From contig NZ_FRAR01000018.1 in NCBI RefSeq assembly GCF_900142375.1, forward strand, positions 1 through 64,000: a stretch of 64,000 nucleotides of DNA, in the 5' to 3' direction. This DNA is from Desulforamulus aeronauticus DSM 10349 (GTDB taxonomy: Bacteria > Bacillota > Desulfotomaculia > Desulfotomaculales > Desulfotomaculaceae). Every line of letters starts with the position of its first letter. Position 1 is the stretch's first letter. The notes under the pieces are model-generated. The model made no database searches, was not told the DNA's origin, and worked only from the letters and a program-made list of their open reading frames with translations. Both the position numbers and the translations under genes were made by a program. This document shows positions 52,336 through 60,703 of this stretch, piece by piece.

Positions 52336-55290
52336 CTAAAGCTTACTACCTGCCACGGGAGAATAGTCTAATTTTAGGGCGTGTTCTACTTTATCGTCAA
52401 AGGCCTGGTCGTGGGAGACCAGCAGCAGTTGTTGGAACTTGCACTCCTCCTGTGCCTTACCGATGGCCTCTGCCAGCATAATGCGGCTTTCGGCATCCAA
52501 ACCATAGGTGGGTTCATCAAAGGCACAAAAGCCTGCTCTGGAGAACTCTTTTACCAGGGCCAGTTGCATAGCCAAGGCAGCCTTCATCTGCTGTCCACCG
52601 GATAGGCTGGCAAAACGTTTTTCCCCAGAGACAGTGGTGACAGTGAGTACATAATCCCCGGCTCGCCAGTTAAACTGCGCAGCCTCGGGACTCATGGAAT
52701 TATAGATGGTCTGAGCCTGGGCCGCCACTCGGGCGGTAAGATTTCTCGCTACCGGCTCCTGAGCATCCTTTAAAATATTTCTAGCCTTCTCCAAAATTTT
52801 TTCCTCTGCCTGTAGGCGCACCAGTTCTTGCCACTCTTGATCCCTTTGCTGCTGCAGTTTGGCAGCCAGTTGAACCCGTCGCTGTTGTTCAGCTAGCACC
52901 TTAACTGCCTCTGCCAGTTTGCTGTTGGCTTCCCCTAGCTCTCTGCTGGCCTGGGCCACCTCCTGCTGCAGTTCTTTGTGCTGCTCGGGCCGGTAGGCAG
53001 CTGCTGCCTGCCGAAAAGTTTCCTCAGCAGTGGCCAATGCCGCTTGGGTTTGCTGGTAGTGATTATGCTGTCGCTGAAAAACCTCTTCGTACTCGGCTAG
53101 CTTCTCCGCTATCTTGTGATGCTGCAAATACCGGGTATATCCTGCCAGATGTTGCCCTTTTTGTCGGCCAGCCTCGGCACGTTTAGTATCCAGGTCCCGA
53201 AAGGGCTGTAACTGTCCTTCCAGCGTAACCAGCTGAGATTTTATCTCGGTAACGGCCTGTTGCAGGGTCACTGCTTTGGTCTCTGCTTGCCCAGAACTTT
53301 CTCGCAATGCTTGGCAATCCCGCTCCAAGCCCTTTAACGCCCGCTCTTCGGCTTCTAACTCTTTCTGGCGGGCCACCCGCAGGGTATTGGTTTGTTGTTC
53401 CAAGGCCTGCTGTTCTTTCACTGCCGGCTCCCAAACCCGGTAGCAATCGTAAAGGGACCGAAACAACGTTTTCATTTCCTCTATTGCTGCGCGGCAAACG
53501 GCTATCTCGGGTTGCGCGGTAGTTATAAAGCCCTTAAGTCTAGGTAACGTTCCTCCGGTCTGCAATTCCTTGGCTAATTCTTCTGCCGCCACTCGACCAG
53601 CAGCATCCTCCAATTGTTGATAATTACGGTAGATGCTCTGCATCACCTGAGAGGCTTTAGCCAATCTTTTCAGATATTCCTTTTCCGCAGCCTGGTACTT
53701 AGTAAATCTTTCTTTAGCCATATTAAGTTGCCGCTGTTTCTCTTGATGTTCCGCAGTAACTTCTATCAGTTTTTTATGTAAACACTCTAAATCCTGCTGA
53801 GCTTTGTTCGGATTAAACTGTTGGCATTGGCTACCCAGCAATGGACACTGGCCGGTACTGAGTCGTGCCAGTTGTTGCTCCAGAATCACCTTATCTTGTT
53901 TGGTTCGCTCTAAGCGGCCCCGGCAATCCTGCTCCTGTCCTTCGGCCTGCGCTAGAGTCCCTTTGGCCTGCTCCAATTGCTCCGGCAAAGTGGTATCCAC
54001 CTGCTGTAGATTTTGCTCCAGTTCAGCCAACTGTTCGACTGCCTGCTTGCCCAAAGCTTTCATGCCATTCAACCATTCCACTACCCGCACCAACTGGGAC
54101 TTAAGTTGTTCCGACCTCTCCTTTAGCCGCTGATAAGCTCCTTCTCCCGCTGCTAATTCCAAACTCTGCTGGTTTAGCACCGTGCGTCGGTGGTCCAACT
54201 CCTGTTGTTTCAAGCTTGCCTGCTCAAAGTCCCTGGCGGCTTCCTGCTGCTTGGCAACAAAATCTCTAGCCAAGCCAGTCTCTTCCTTTTGCAGATCAGT
54301 AAACTGTTTAGCCAATTCATCCCTTGTGACCCGCTGCATTTCAAGAGCCTGAATCTGCTGCTCTAATTGCAGATACGCTTCGTAGGCAGCTTTGGTTTCC
54401 TGCAGCACCGACGCAGCCTGTTTTGCCTCTGCCACTTGGGTTGCAGCAAGATCCACTGCAGCTTTAGCCTGCTCCACATTTCCTTTAGCCTCACCCACCT
54501 GTAACGTAGCTATTTGAAAGGTATTCATTAACTCATCATATCGCTTACGTTCTTCCGTGAGCCGGTTCAATCGCTTTTGACACTGTTCCACCAGTAGCTG
54601 CAGCGTAGCCTGTTGACGTAGTCCCTCCTCCATTCGCTCCGGCGCATCCTGCAGTTGAGCTAATTGTCCTTCCAGACCACTGATAACAGTACGCTGGTGA
54701 TTCGCCTCCACTCTAATCTCATCGCAAGGTGCCTTTAGGGAATCAAAACATTGGCGAAAGATATCTACATCCAGCAAGGGATCGAAATGACCTTTAGCCT
54801 CCCTTGGTTTCATATCAAAGGGTAAGGTAAAGCGTCCCTGTTTCACACCTAACAGACTATGATACACTTCGGCCAACCGTTCCGGTCGTTCCACTCCCAC
54901 TAGACGAGCCAGAAATTCCCGAACCTCCTGCTCCCCTTCAGCTTCGATAAAATCCTCGTCGTCCCGTACCACCTTCCAGCGGCGTCCGCCATTGCCCAGA
55001 TCCCGCTCCACCCGGTAGAGGCCATCCTGATGCACTAGCCAAACATCAATTTCACCAGCCTTGCTGCCATTTCTTAGGAAATAGGTGTGAATAGCCATTT
55101 GGGCATTTCCCCGCACTGGCTCCGCATCAAACACCGCGTAACCAATGGCTTCAATGATCGTACTCTTGCCAGCTCCGTTTTTACCGGCAATTTGGTTGAT
55201 TCCCTGTTCCAAGGGTACCAGCACCCCCTGGCCGGTATCCCCCTCACCATAACTTTTAATATTTTTCAGCCTAATTTTTTGTACCCACAT
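52336..55290 (-). CDS. sbcC: SbcC/Rad50-like SMC-family ATPase
   Basis: The ATPase subunit of the SbcCD nuclease, which trims hairpins and blocked DNA ends. It has 984 aa: Walker A GKNGAGKST (36-44) at the N-terminus, two long coiled coils, and at the C-terminus the signature SLSGGQQMK and Walker B FCAFDEPTYGLD. The hinge at about 482-489 reads CPLLGSQC, where Rad50/SbcC usually has a CxxC zinc hook. The ATG shares a base with the sbcD stop (TAATG), so the genes are coupled. Confidence 0.92.
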   Translation of the reverse strand: MWVQKIRLKNIKSYGEGDTGQGVLVPLEQGINQIAGKNGAGKSTIIEAIGYAVFDAEPVRGNAQMAIHTYFLRNGSKAGEIDVWLVHQDGLYRVERDLGNGGRRWKVVRDDEDFIEAEGEQEVREFLARLVGVERPERLAEVYHSLLGVKQGRFTLPFDMKPREAKGHFDPLLDVDIFRQCFDSLKAPCDEIRVEANHQRTVISGLEGQLAQLQDAPERMEEGLRQQATLQLLVEQCQKRLNRLTEERKRYDELMNTFQIATLQVGEAKGNVEQAKAAVDLAATQVAEAKQAASVLQETKAAYEAYLQLEQQIQALEMQRVTRDELAKQFTDLQKEETGLARDFVAKQQEAARDFEQASLKQQELDHRRTVLNQQSLELAAGEGAYQRLKERSEQLKSQLVRVVEWLNGMKALGKQAVEQLAELEQNLQQVDTTLPEQLEQAKGTLAQAEGQEQDCRGRLERTKQDKVILEQQLARLSTGQCPLLGSQCQQFNPNKAQQDLECLHKKLIEVTAEHQEKQRQLNMAKERFTKYQAAEKEYLKRLAKASQVMQSIYRNYQQLEDAAGRVAAEELAKELQTGGTLPRLKGFITTAQPEIAVCRAAIEEMKTLFRSLYDCYRVWEPAVKEQQALEQQTNTLRVARQKELEAEERALKGLERDCQALRESSGQAETKAVTLQQAVTEIKSQLVTLEGQLQPFRDLDTKRAEAGRQKGQHLAGYTRYLQHHKIAEKLAEYEEVFQRQHNHYQQTQAALATAEETFRQAAAAYRPEQHKELQQEVAQASRELGEANSKLAEAVKVLAEQQRRVQLAAKLQQQRDQEWQELVRLQAEEKILEKARNILKDAQEPVARNLTARVAAQAQTIYNSMSPEAAQFNWRAGDYVLTVTTVSGEKRFASLSGGQQMKAALAMQLALVKEFSRAGFCAFDEPTYGLDAESRIMLAEAIGKAQEECKFQQLLLVSHDQAFDDKVEHALKLDYSPVAGSKL

Positions 55291-56651
55291 TAGGCCTCAC
55301 CATCCTTTGCCGCTGCCACCGACCGAATCGGAAGTTTGTTCATTTCCTCCGCCACCAGCCTGTCCACCAGGTCACTGCCGGTTAAACGTTCTCTAATCTC
55401 CTGGGCCGAGGCATGGTGGCGCACATCTTCTTTGAACAGGTAGAACAGACGTGCCAAAGACTCCACCTGCTCCTCCAATCCCGGCAAGGGTTTATCGGCC
55501 ACCAATCCGTGAATAGCCAACAGTTCCAAGTCTTCTCGGGAAGTGGCTTCTACCGAGGCTAACTCGCTGTCGGTGGCATTCGTTGCTAACTTTAGCCCGG
55601 CAGAATTCACCTCCACCGCCTTTACCGGCACCTGCTGCACCAAACATTCTGCCAGGGCGGCGGTATCCAGTCGGATACGCCCCAGGTTTACCGAACCGGT
55701 TAGTTCCAAGCGTATGGCAGCTTCCGGCCCAACACCCAATTCTTTAAGCTTTACAGTGATTTCTTCGGAGATTAGTTCCATGGCCCGTTTGGTCCGGTTA
55801 CTGTGAGGGGTACAGTCATAATGTAACGTTAGCACCTGCCGTTTGGGCACCGCTAAAATTTCTGCTCGCTGCAGGGGGTTGTCCGCTTGAGGATCGATTT
55901 CCACCACAGCCAGTCCCCTAGGCTTACTGTCATACCGGCTCTCCTCCAGCCGAATATGCTCCGGAGAGCCAGGATTAATGGCCCAACCCTCGTAAATCAT
56001 GGGCTTATGAATGTGACCCAGGGCCAGGTAATCCACACTTTCCTTTAAGAACTCCAAGCTTTCTTTGGCAAAACCTCCACCTTCCTGCACCATATAGTCC
56101 GGCCCGGCATGCAGCAGCATAACCACCGCCCCCGGTGAGGATTCCTGCTGCCAAGCGGCCATCTGCTCTGCAATGAGTTTGGCCCGTTTGATGGTTCCCG
56201 CCCCCAGATAACCCGCTCCCACCAGGCGAATGCCTTTGAAGTCGATGTAGGAACCCGCTCTTGTCTGCGGATCCCAGGGGGTGATGACCGGCCCTGCCGC
56301 ATTAAAGGGGATGGATAATAGATGTAAAAGACCAATGTCGTTTAAATACCGCACCCAGGTGGGGCTATCACCGGAAATAGTAGCTCGATCGTGATTTCCC
56401 TCAATGGCAAATACGGGAACACCAGCCTGCTGCAAAGGCTTTAAACATTCCGTAGCCTGGTGCAGACAAGGAGGTTGGATGTTCGGCGAATCAAAAATAT
56501 CCCCGGCAATAAGCAAAGCATCGGCCTGCTGCTCCAGGGTGTAAGTAACGATATATTGAAAGGCAGCCTTCAGGTCGCTATCCGGCAAATTGCCACCCAA
56601 ACGCTGCCGCCCCAAATGAAGATCCGAGCAGTGAATAAATTTTACAGACAT
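55290..56651 (-). CDS. sbcD: SbcD-like metallophosphoesterase (DNA exonuclease)
   Basis: The nuclease subunit of SbcCD, 453 aa. The calcineurin-like metal site is intact: HCSDLHLG, AGDIFDS, EGNHD and the later LLHAG and ALGHIHKP. The C-terminal part (about 300-450) contains the capping region and a helical SbcC-binding end. The ATG at 56651 follows AAGGAG. It is first in the sbcD-sbcC operon. Confidence 0.93.
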   Translation of the reverse strand: MSVKFIHCSDLHLGRQRLGGNLPDSDLKAAFQYIVTYTLEQQADALLIAGDIFDSPNIQPPCLHQATECLKPLQQAGVPVFAIEGNHDRATISGDSPTWVRYLNDIGLLHLLSIPFNAAGPVITPWDPQTRAGSYIDFKGIRLVGAGYLGAGTIKRAKLIAEQMAAWQQESSPGAVVMLLHAGPDYMVQEGGGFAKESLEFLKESVDYLALGHIHKPMIYEGWAINPGSPEHIRLEESRYDSKPRGLAVVEIDPQADNPLQRAEILAVPKRQVLTLHYDCTPHSNRTKRAMELISEEITVKLKELGVGPEAAIRLELTGSVNLGRIRLDTAALAECLVQQVPVKAVEVNSAGLKLATNATDSELASVEATSREDLELLAIHGLVADKPLPGLEEQVESLARLFYLFKEDVRHHASAQEIRERLTGSDLVDRLVAEEMNKLPIRSVAAAKDGEA

Positions 56652-56674
56652 AGAAGCACTCCTTTTTGGGTGTC

Positions 56675-56701
56675 TGCCATTGGTCATTCGCCTTTGGCTA
56701 T
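56675..56701. repeat. R2 repeat upstream of sbcD
   Basis: TGCCATTGGTCATTCGCCTT followed by TGGC, a degenerate R2 unit. The gap 56652-56993 holds only this unit and two R1 copies. Confidence 0.45.
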
Positions 56702-56786
56702 CTTTTATTATACCGAAGGGCTCTGGTTAATGCCAGCTGATAGGGTTCATTGGCCTATCAAAGTATAAACCTTCCCGACATGCATA

Positions 56787-56840
56787 AGGCAAACTAAGCT
56801 TCCGCCTGCGTCAAAGACTTGGGCAAGCCAAGTTTTTCTA
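56787..56840. repeat. R1 palindromic repeat, copy e
   Basis: GGCAAACTAAGCTTCCGCCT, GCGTCAAAGACTTGGG, then CAAGCCAAGTTTTTCTA. It lacks the full left arm. It is the first of two R1 copies in tandem. Confidence 0.7.
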
Positions 56841-56861
56841 GCACTTTCAGAAAATATAAAA

Positions 56862-56939
56862 TTTCTATTGACGAAAGTATAAGAAAAACTAAGGCTTCCA
56901 CCTGCGTCAAGGACTTGGCGCAAGCCAAGTTTTTCTAAT
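56862..56939. repeat. R1 palindromic repeat, copy f (fullest form)
   Basis: It has the leader TTGACGAAAGTATAAG, the left arm AGAAAAACTAAGGCTTCC, a loop CACCTGCGTCAAGGACTT and the right arm GGCGCAAGCCAAGTTTTTCT. It ends 55 nt before the next gene. It is the best type copy of R1. Confidence 0.8.
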
Positions 56940-56993
56940 AAATATTGACTGTGGAAAGGGGTAATACTACCACAAAAAGCGGAGGTGACTCCC

Positions 56994-57275
56994 TTGTTGA
57001 AGGCTATTGGTCTAGCAAATTTAGAGGAACTAGAACGGAATGTCTTACTATTTGTCCGGGAACAAGCCTCACCGAATGGTATGCTAATTTATCCTTTGTG
57101 GGAAATGGGGAAGACTTTGGGGTATTCGGAATTGGAAATTCAAAAGGCCCTGCGTAACTTGGAGAACATGCAGCTGGTGGATTACCGTGAGGGTGATAAT
57201 CCCGATGATCCGAACATGATTCTTTATAAAGATGAATGGTTGGAGATGTTTACTCAGCAACATTCCTCCAGCTAA
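56994..57275 (+). CDS. Small winged-helix-like protein, function unknown
   Basis: A 93-residue protein whose middle, LFVREQASPNGMLIYPLWEMGKTLGYSELEIQKALRNLENMQLVDY, reads like a winged helix: helix, helix-turn-helix with recognition helix SELEIQKALRNLE, and a wing. Such proteins are DNA-binding regulators. The C-terminus is acidic. The TTG start lies eight nt after GGAGG; the GTG at 56985 overlaps that site and is rejected. No named family is recognised. It ends in a strong terminator. Confidence 0.65.
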   Translation: MLKAIGLANLEELERNVLLFVREQASPNGMLIYPLWEMGKTLGYSELEIQKALRNLENMQLVDYREGDNPDDPNMILYKDEWLEMFTQQHSSS

Positions 57276-57301
57276 AAGAGTACTTTGAGTTCCTAACCGC
57301 T

Positions 57302-57354
57302 AAAAAAGCCCCCTACCCCATAGCACTAGCAATGCTCTGGGTAGGGGGTTTTTT
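57302..57354 (+). terminator. Strong terminator after the winged-helix gene
   Basis: AAAAAAGCCCCCTACCC and GGGTAGGGGGTTTTTT form a 16-bp stem with a 20-nt loop. Confidence 0.92.
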
Positions 57355-57423
57355 CTGCATTGATACAGATTGCTCCTAATCTCTGCACGATTTTCTAATA
57401 GTACTTGTATTTAAGTTTCCGGA

Positions 57424-57452
57424 GAAAAGGCGAGAGCATAAGCACTCTCGCC
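57424..57452 (-). terminator. Terminator after the DUF378 gene
   Basis: GGCGAGAG, TGCTTATG loop, CTCTCGCC and TTTTCTCC on the minus strand, 11 nt after the stop codon. Confidence 0.88.
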
Positions 57453-57463
57453 AAGTTTCCCTA

Positions 57464-57694
57464 TTACGCCTTTTCTGGTCCTGCTGATTCTTTGTCCCGG
57501 AACAAGGTGGGGATCAAAAGAATGCCGGAAAGACCCACTAAACTGTAGATAATTCTACTGAGTATTGAGGATACACGAGTGGCCTCCCCGCCCAGTAGAG
57601 CAGCTACTAAGTCCCAACTGAACAAACCAATCAGTAGCCAGTTTAGGGCCCCTACGATTACCAGTACCATAGCGATCCTGGAAACCATTTCCAT
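57464..57694 (-). CDS. DUF378 domain-containing membrane protein
   Basis: A 76-residue membrane protein with two helices: RIAMVLVIVGALNWLLIGLF, including the GxLNWxLIGLF hallmark of DUF378, and IIYSLVGLSGILLIPTL. No function is known. The ATG at 57694 lies 11 nt after AAGGAG; the GTG at 57706 overlaps that site. It stands alone. Confidence 0.85.
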   Translation of the reverse strand: MEMVSRIAMVLVIVGALNWLLIGLFSWDLVAALLGGEATRVSSILSRIIYSLVGLSGILLIPTLFRDKESAGPEKA

Positions 57695-57771
57695 GGTAAG
57701 ATTCACTCCTTATATAAATATTATAATTACAAGAAGTATTCTACCCAGATTTTCCAGTATCTAAACATTAG

Positions 57772-57963
57772 TTATTCAAATAACTCTTCAACCAGCTTAC
57801 TGTTATCAATGGAGCGAACACTAACCTTGGCAAAGGTAACATCCACTTCGTCTCCTTCTTTTACTTCCGGGGGCAAAAACTGTCGCGGCACATTCCACAT
57901 CACCTTGCCGGGAGCCTCTAAAACTGCCCAATTTTCTTCAAAACGGTCTATTACTGCTCTCAC
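57772..57963 (-). CDS. DUF3006 domain-containing protein
   Basis: A 63-residue protein of the DUF3006 family: AVIDRFEENWAVLEAPG, a central VPRQFLPPEVKEGDEVDV and a short C-terminal part, which suggests a small beta barrel. This family is often encoded directly after ComEC-like hydrolases, as here, where the GTG overlaps the stop of the hydrolase by 4 bp. Its role is unknown; the pairing suggests a joint function. Confidence 0.85.
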   Translation of the reverse strand: MRAVIDRFEENWAVLEAPGKVMWNVPRQFLPPEVKEGDEVDVTFAKVSVRSIDNSKLVEELFE

Positions 57964-59033
57964 TTGGCAGCCCTCCTAAATCCCGCAGCCTTAGCCTCTG
58001 CTTCTGTTTTAAACCAAGCCTCGGGTTGTGTTCTTTCATAATTTTGCATACCGGGTAAGTGATAAATCTTCTCCCCAGCTTTATTAATGTTGCCCTTGAT
58101 GAGCCCCTGGTTGTTCGCATCTACAAAGATTTGCTCCTCTGTTTGGGTAGAGGGCGCCTTAGCAGGAGCTTTCTGTTCAGTCTGTACCTCGATTTCCTTC
58201 CCATCGGAGTTCATTACGATTGTTCCCACCTGAGAGGTAAGATAAACCTTCACTTTATGGGCAGCTAGCCTTTGCATAATCTCCTGATGGGGATGCCCAT
58301 AATCATTTTCCTTTGCTACTGAAATCACCGCTAATTCCGGAGCCACCGCCTTGAGAAAAGCTTCAGAAGTGGAGGAATGACTGCCATGATGGCCTACCTT
58401 CAAGACATCGGCCTTTAGGTTGTAGCCCTGTTTGAGCATTTCCTTCTCGGATAATTCCTCTGCGTCCCCAGGTAGGAGGAAGGATGTTTCCCCATAGGTT
58501 ACTTTACAGACAATGCTGTAATTATTAAGCTCTTTGTATTTTTCACTGTTAGGAGCAATAATTTCTACCGTAGCACCACCCAAAGCAAATTCCTGCCCGC
58601 CGGCAGCAGCAGTAGCTTTTAAATGTTTGTCCTTTAACGCCAGCAGTACATCTTGATAGGTTTTGGTATTATGATTTACCTTGGGCAGATAAACCTTTTT
58701 CACATCATACTGCTTAATGACGGTATCCAATCCACCAATATGATCTTCGTGGGGATGCGTGCCCATGACCACATCCAATTTTTGAATACCCTGCTGCTTT
58801 AGATAATCCACCACCATTTGGCCATCACCATTTTTGCCTGCATCTATCAATAAATTTGCCTGCTGGCTTTGCACTAGGATGGCATCGGCTTGGCCAACAT
58901 TAATGAAATGAACCCTCAGCTTATCCCCCTGTAAAGCCGGTTCGGAGGAGGGGGCCGTGACTCGTTCGCCTTGCGCCGCACAGCCAGTTAAAAGCAGTAG
59001 TAACATTACTGCAAACACGATGAAACGTTTCAT
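57960..59033 (-). CDS. ComEC/Rec2-like MBL-fold hydrolase lipoprotein
   Basis: A secreted lipoprotein (357 aa, lipobox LLTGC at about 14-18) with a metallo-beta-lactamase domain like the C-terminal part of ComEC. The metal motif is THPHEDHIGG (about 92), followed by LPGDAEE and KVGHHGSHSS. A nuclease or phosphodiesterase role outside the cell is likely. After residue 305 comes a separate module GLIKGNINKAGEKIYHLPGM...NYERTQPEAWFKTEAEAKAAGFR, which matches the small domain seen on secreted nucleases. The ATG follows AAAGGGG. It is coupled to the DUF3006 gene. Confidence 0.88.
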   Translation of the reverse strand: MKRFIVFAVMLLLLLTGCAAQGERVTAPSSEPALQGDKLRVHFINVGQADAILVQSQQANLLIDAGKNGDGQMVVDYLKQQGIQKLDVVMGTHPHEDHIGGLDTVIKQYDVKKVYLPKVNHNTKTYQDVLLALKDKHLKATAAAGGQEFALGGATVEIIAPNSEKYKELNNYSIVCKVTYGETSFLLPGDAEELSEKEMLKQGYNLKADVLKVGHHGSHSSTSEAFLKAVAPELAVISVAKENDYGHPHQEIMQRLAAHKVKVYLTSQVGTIVMNSDGKEIEVQTEQKAPAKAPSTQTEEQIFVDANNQGLIKGNINKAGEKIYHLPGMQNYERTQPEAWFKTEAEAKAAGFRRAAK

Positions 59034-59152
59034 GCTTGATACCCCTTTGCAAATAATCTATACTTAAAATAAACTGTGACACTTTTGTAACATTTATATG
59101 TCTGGTTTGTCAATTTTTATGGTTATGCTATAAGAAAAAAGGGGTTGACGAT

Positions 59153-59512
59153 ATGAATAAACAAATGATTCGGTTAGCTCTAGTTCTAATGGCTGCTGTA
59201 GCCCTGGTTGTACCCACAGCCTTTGCCACAGACGATGCCAGCAGCAAAACCTGGTTCGAGCAAAGGCTTACTCAAAAGAAAGCCTCTGTGGATGAGGCTG
59301 TAAAGAATGGCCGCATTACAGCTGAGCAGGGTGAAACCTGGAAGCAGCACTTTGAGCAAATGCAGCAGTTCCACGCCCAGAACGGTTACCTCTGCCCCGG
59401 TAACGGCAACGGTAACTGCGGTATGGGTAAAGGTATAGGGAACGGCAATGGTATGGGCGGACGCTGGGGTAGCGGTTCTGGCATACAAAACCCTCAAGTG
59501 CAAAGCCAATAA
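59153..59512 (+). CDS. DUF2680 (YckD-like) secreted protein
   Basis: A 119-residue secreted protein. The signal peptide (1-25) ends in AFATDD. Mature part: WFEQRLTQKKASVDEAVKNGRITAEQGETWKQHFEQMQQFH, the DUF2680 helical hairpin, then a Gly/Asn-rich low-complexity tail with two cysteines (NGYLCPG and GNCGMG). The ATG follows AAGGGGTTGACGAT. Function unknown. Confidence 0.85.
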   Translation: MNKQMIRLALVLMAAVALVVPTAFATDDASSKTWFEQRLTQKKASVDEAVKNGRITAEQGETWKQHFEQMQQFHAQNGYLCPGNGNGNCGMGKGIGNGNGMGGRWGSGSGIQNPQVQSQ

Positions 59513-59520
59513 TTAGGATT

Positions 59521-59560
59521 TAAAGAAGAATAAGCGGCCCTGACCGCTTATTCTTCTTTA
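59521..59560. terminator. Bidirectional terminator, DUF2680 gene / amidase gene
   Basis: TAAAGAAGAATAAGCGG, CCCTGA, CCGCTTATTCTTCTTTA is a 17-bp perfect stem. Its left arm on the minus strand carries the last codons of the amidase gene. Confidence 0.9.
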
Positions 59561-60276
59561 AAAAATCTCTCTATTCCTTTACCAATAGCCTGGGCCACCT
59601 GATCTTGATATGTAGGGTCCTGAAGTTTTTTTCGATCCTCTGCATGACATAACCAGCCTGTTTCTACAATCACCACCGGTATTTCTAAGTTTTCAAAGAG
59701 ATAAAACTTACCCTGTCGGGGCTTTTTCATCTTCATATCCGTTAAATCATTCATTTCCTCCTGTATCAGCCTAGCCAGGCGACTACTCTCCGAATCGGCC
59801 GGATCGTAATAAACATCCGGTCCACGTAGCTTCTCAACACCAGAATTAACATGGATGCTGATAAAAAGATCTCCTTTATATTGATGGGCAATTTGTATTC
59901 TCTGGTCTAAATCCTGCCTCTCTGTAGCTTTGGAATAAATCCCCTGATTGGTAAAATCCATATCCCGCTCCCTGGTTAACCGAACTTGAAAGGGCTCTAC
60001 ATAGGTAAGCAGCCGCTTGGCAATGGCCAAATTAATATCCTTCTCCATCACCTCTCCCTGACAAGCCCCCGGATCGCTTCCTCCATGCCCTGGATCAATG
60101 ATCACCATCGGCTGAGGTAGTGGTTTTTTGGAGGGTGTCCCCCTAGCTTTGGACGTTTCTGCTGAACCCTGGGAAAAACAAGCCAGCGGAATAATAACCA
60201 GTATGACCATGCCCAGACACAGCCAATAGCTTTTGTGGTGGTTATTGTTATGTTTATAAGGTCCCTTTATATACAT
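59548..60276 (-). CDS. N-acetylmuramoyl-L-alanine amidase (CwlD-like, Amidase_3)
   Basis: A zinc amidase, 242 aa, with an N-terminal membrane anchor (about 18-34) and an Amidase_3 domain. Zinc and catalytic residues lie in IIDPGHGGSDPGA (His64), the glutamate in VMEKDINL (about 78), SIHVNSG and VIVETGWL. The length and single domain match CwlD, which helps form muramic-delta-lactam in the spore cortex; a general cell-separation amidase is the alternative. It begins at ATG 60276 after AAGGAATTAACATT. Confidence 0.85.
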   Translation of the reverse strand: MYIKGPYKHNNNHHKSYWLCLGMVILVIIPLACFSQGSAETSKARGTPSKKPLPQPMVIIDPGHGGSDPGACQGEVMEKDINLAIAKRLLTYVEPFQVRLTRERDMDFTNQGIYSKATERQDLDQRIQIAHQYKGDLFISIHVNSGVEKLRGPDVYYDPADSESSRLARLIQEEMNDLTDMKMKKPRQGKFYLFENLEIPVVIVETGWLCHAEDRKKLQDPTYQDQVAQAIGKGIERFFKEE

Positions 60277-60350
60277 AATGTTAATTCCTTTACGTTAATC
60301 TGTAAGAACCTTCTTAGTGTTGCATTTTGCACTGCGAGAAATACACCCGC

Positions 60351-60381
60351 ATGAAAAAAGCACTGCAAAAAGGCAGTGCTT
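60351..60381 (-). terminator. Terminator after the 36-aa protein
   Basis: AAGCACTGCC, TTTTT, GCAGTGCTT and TTTTTCATG on the minus strand, 20 nt after the stop of the mini-gene. Confidence 0.88.
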
Positions 60382-60401
60382 CCTAGAGAAATATTTAGTT
60401 T

Positions 60402-60512
60402 TTAAAGGAAAATTATCAGCAGGATAATGGCAACGATCAGTAAGAAGATAAAGAAGGCACAGCAAATGGGTATCCAGAAACCGCCTGGGAAGCAGGATTC
60501 TACGTGAGCCAT
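60402..60512 (-). CDS. 36-residue membrane mini-protein
   Basis: A short gene missed by length cut-offs. It starts at ATG 60512, eight nt after AAAGGGG, and encodes a hydrophilic head MAHVESCFPGG followed by one membrane helix (FWIPICCAFFIFLLIVAIIL). It resembles the tiny YjcZ/SscA-type spore-coat-associated membrane peptides in layout, but without their glycine-rich pattern. A good terminator follows. The function is not known; a sporulation role is inferred from the neighbouring amidase. Confidence 0.65.
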   Translation of the reverse strand: MAHVESCFPGGFWIPICCAFFIFLLIVAIILLIIFL

Positions 60513-60583
60513 ATTATCAACCCCTTTTTTACTACAATCTATGAAGGGTTGACTCGACTTGTGAATGTTAGATAGATTTTCTT

Positions 60584-60703
60584 TTATCTTATAAAAATCC
60601 AGTTACTGAAGCCTTTTCTGCGTTTATGGCCGTCAATCACCGGAATAATGATAATGGCCGCCAGGAACGCTACACCTGCAATCTCTCTGATAGCTTCTAA
60701 CAT
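60584..60703 (-). CDS. 39-residue membrane mini-protein
   Basis: A second short gene, ATG 60703 after GGAGGCGAATCTT. It encodes MLEAIREIAGVAFLAAIIII, then PVIDGHKRRKGFSNWIFIR: one membrane helix followed by a strongly basic tail. It lies 71 bp upstream of the other mini-gene and probably shares its transcript. No family is recognised. Confidence 0.6.
   Translation of the reverse strand: MLEAIREIAGVAFLAAIIIIPVIDGHKRRKGFSNWIFIR

Noticed and set aside
56787-56939. Tandem R1 copies as a CRISPR array
   Set aside because: Only two copies, of different length, with palindromic arms, no regular spacers and no cas genes.
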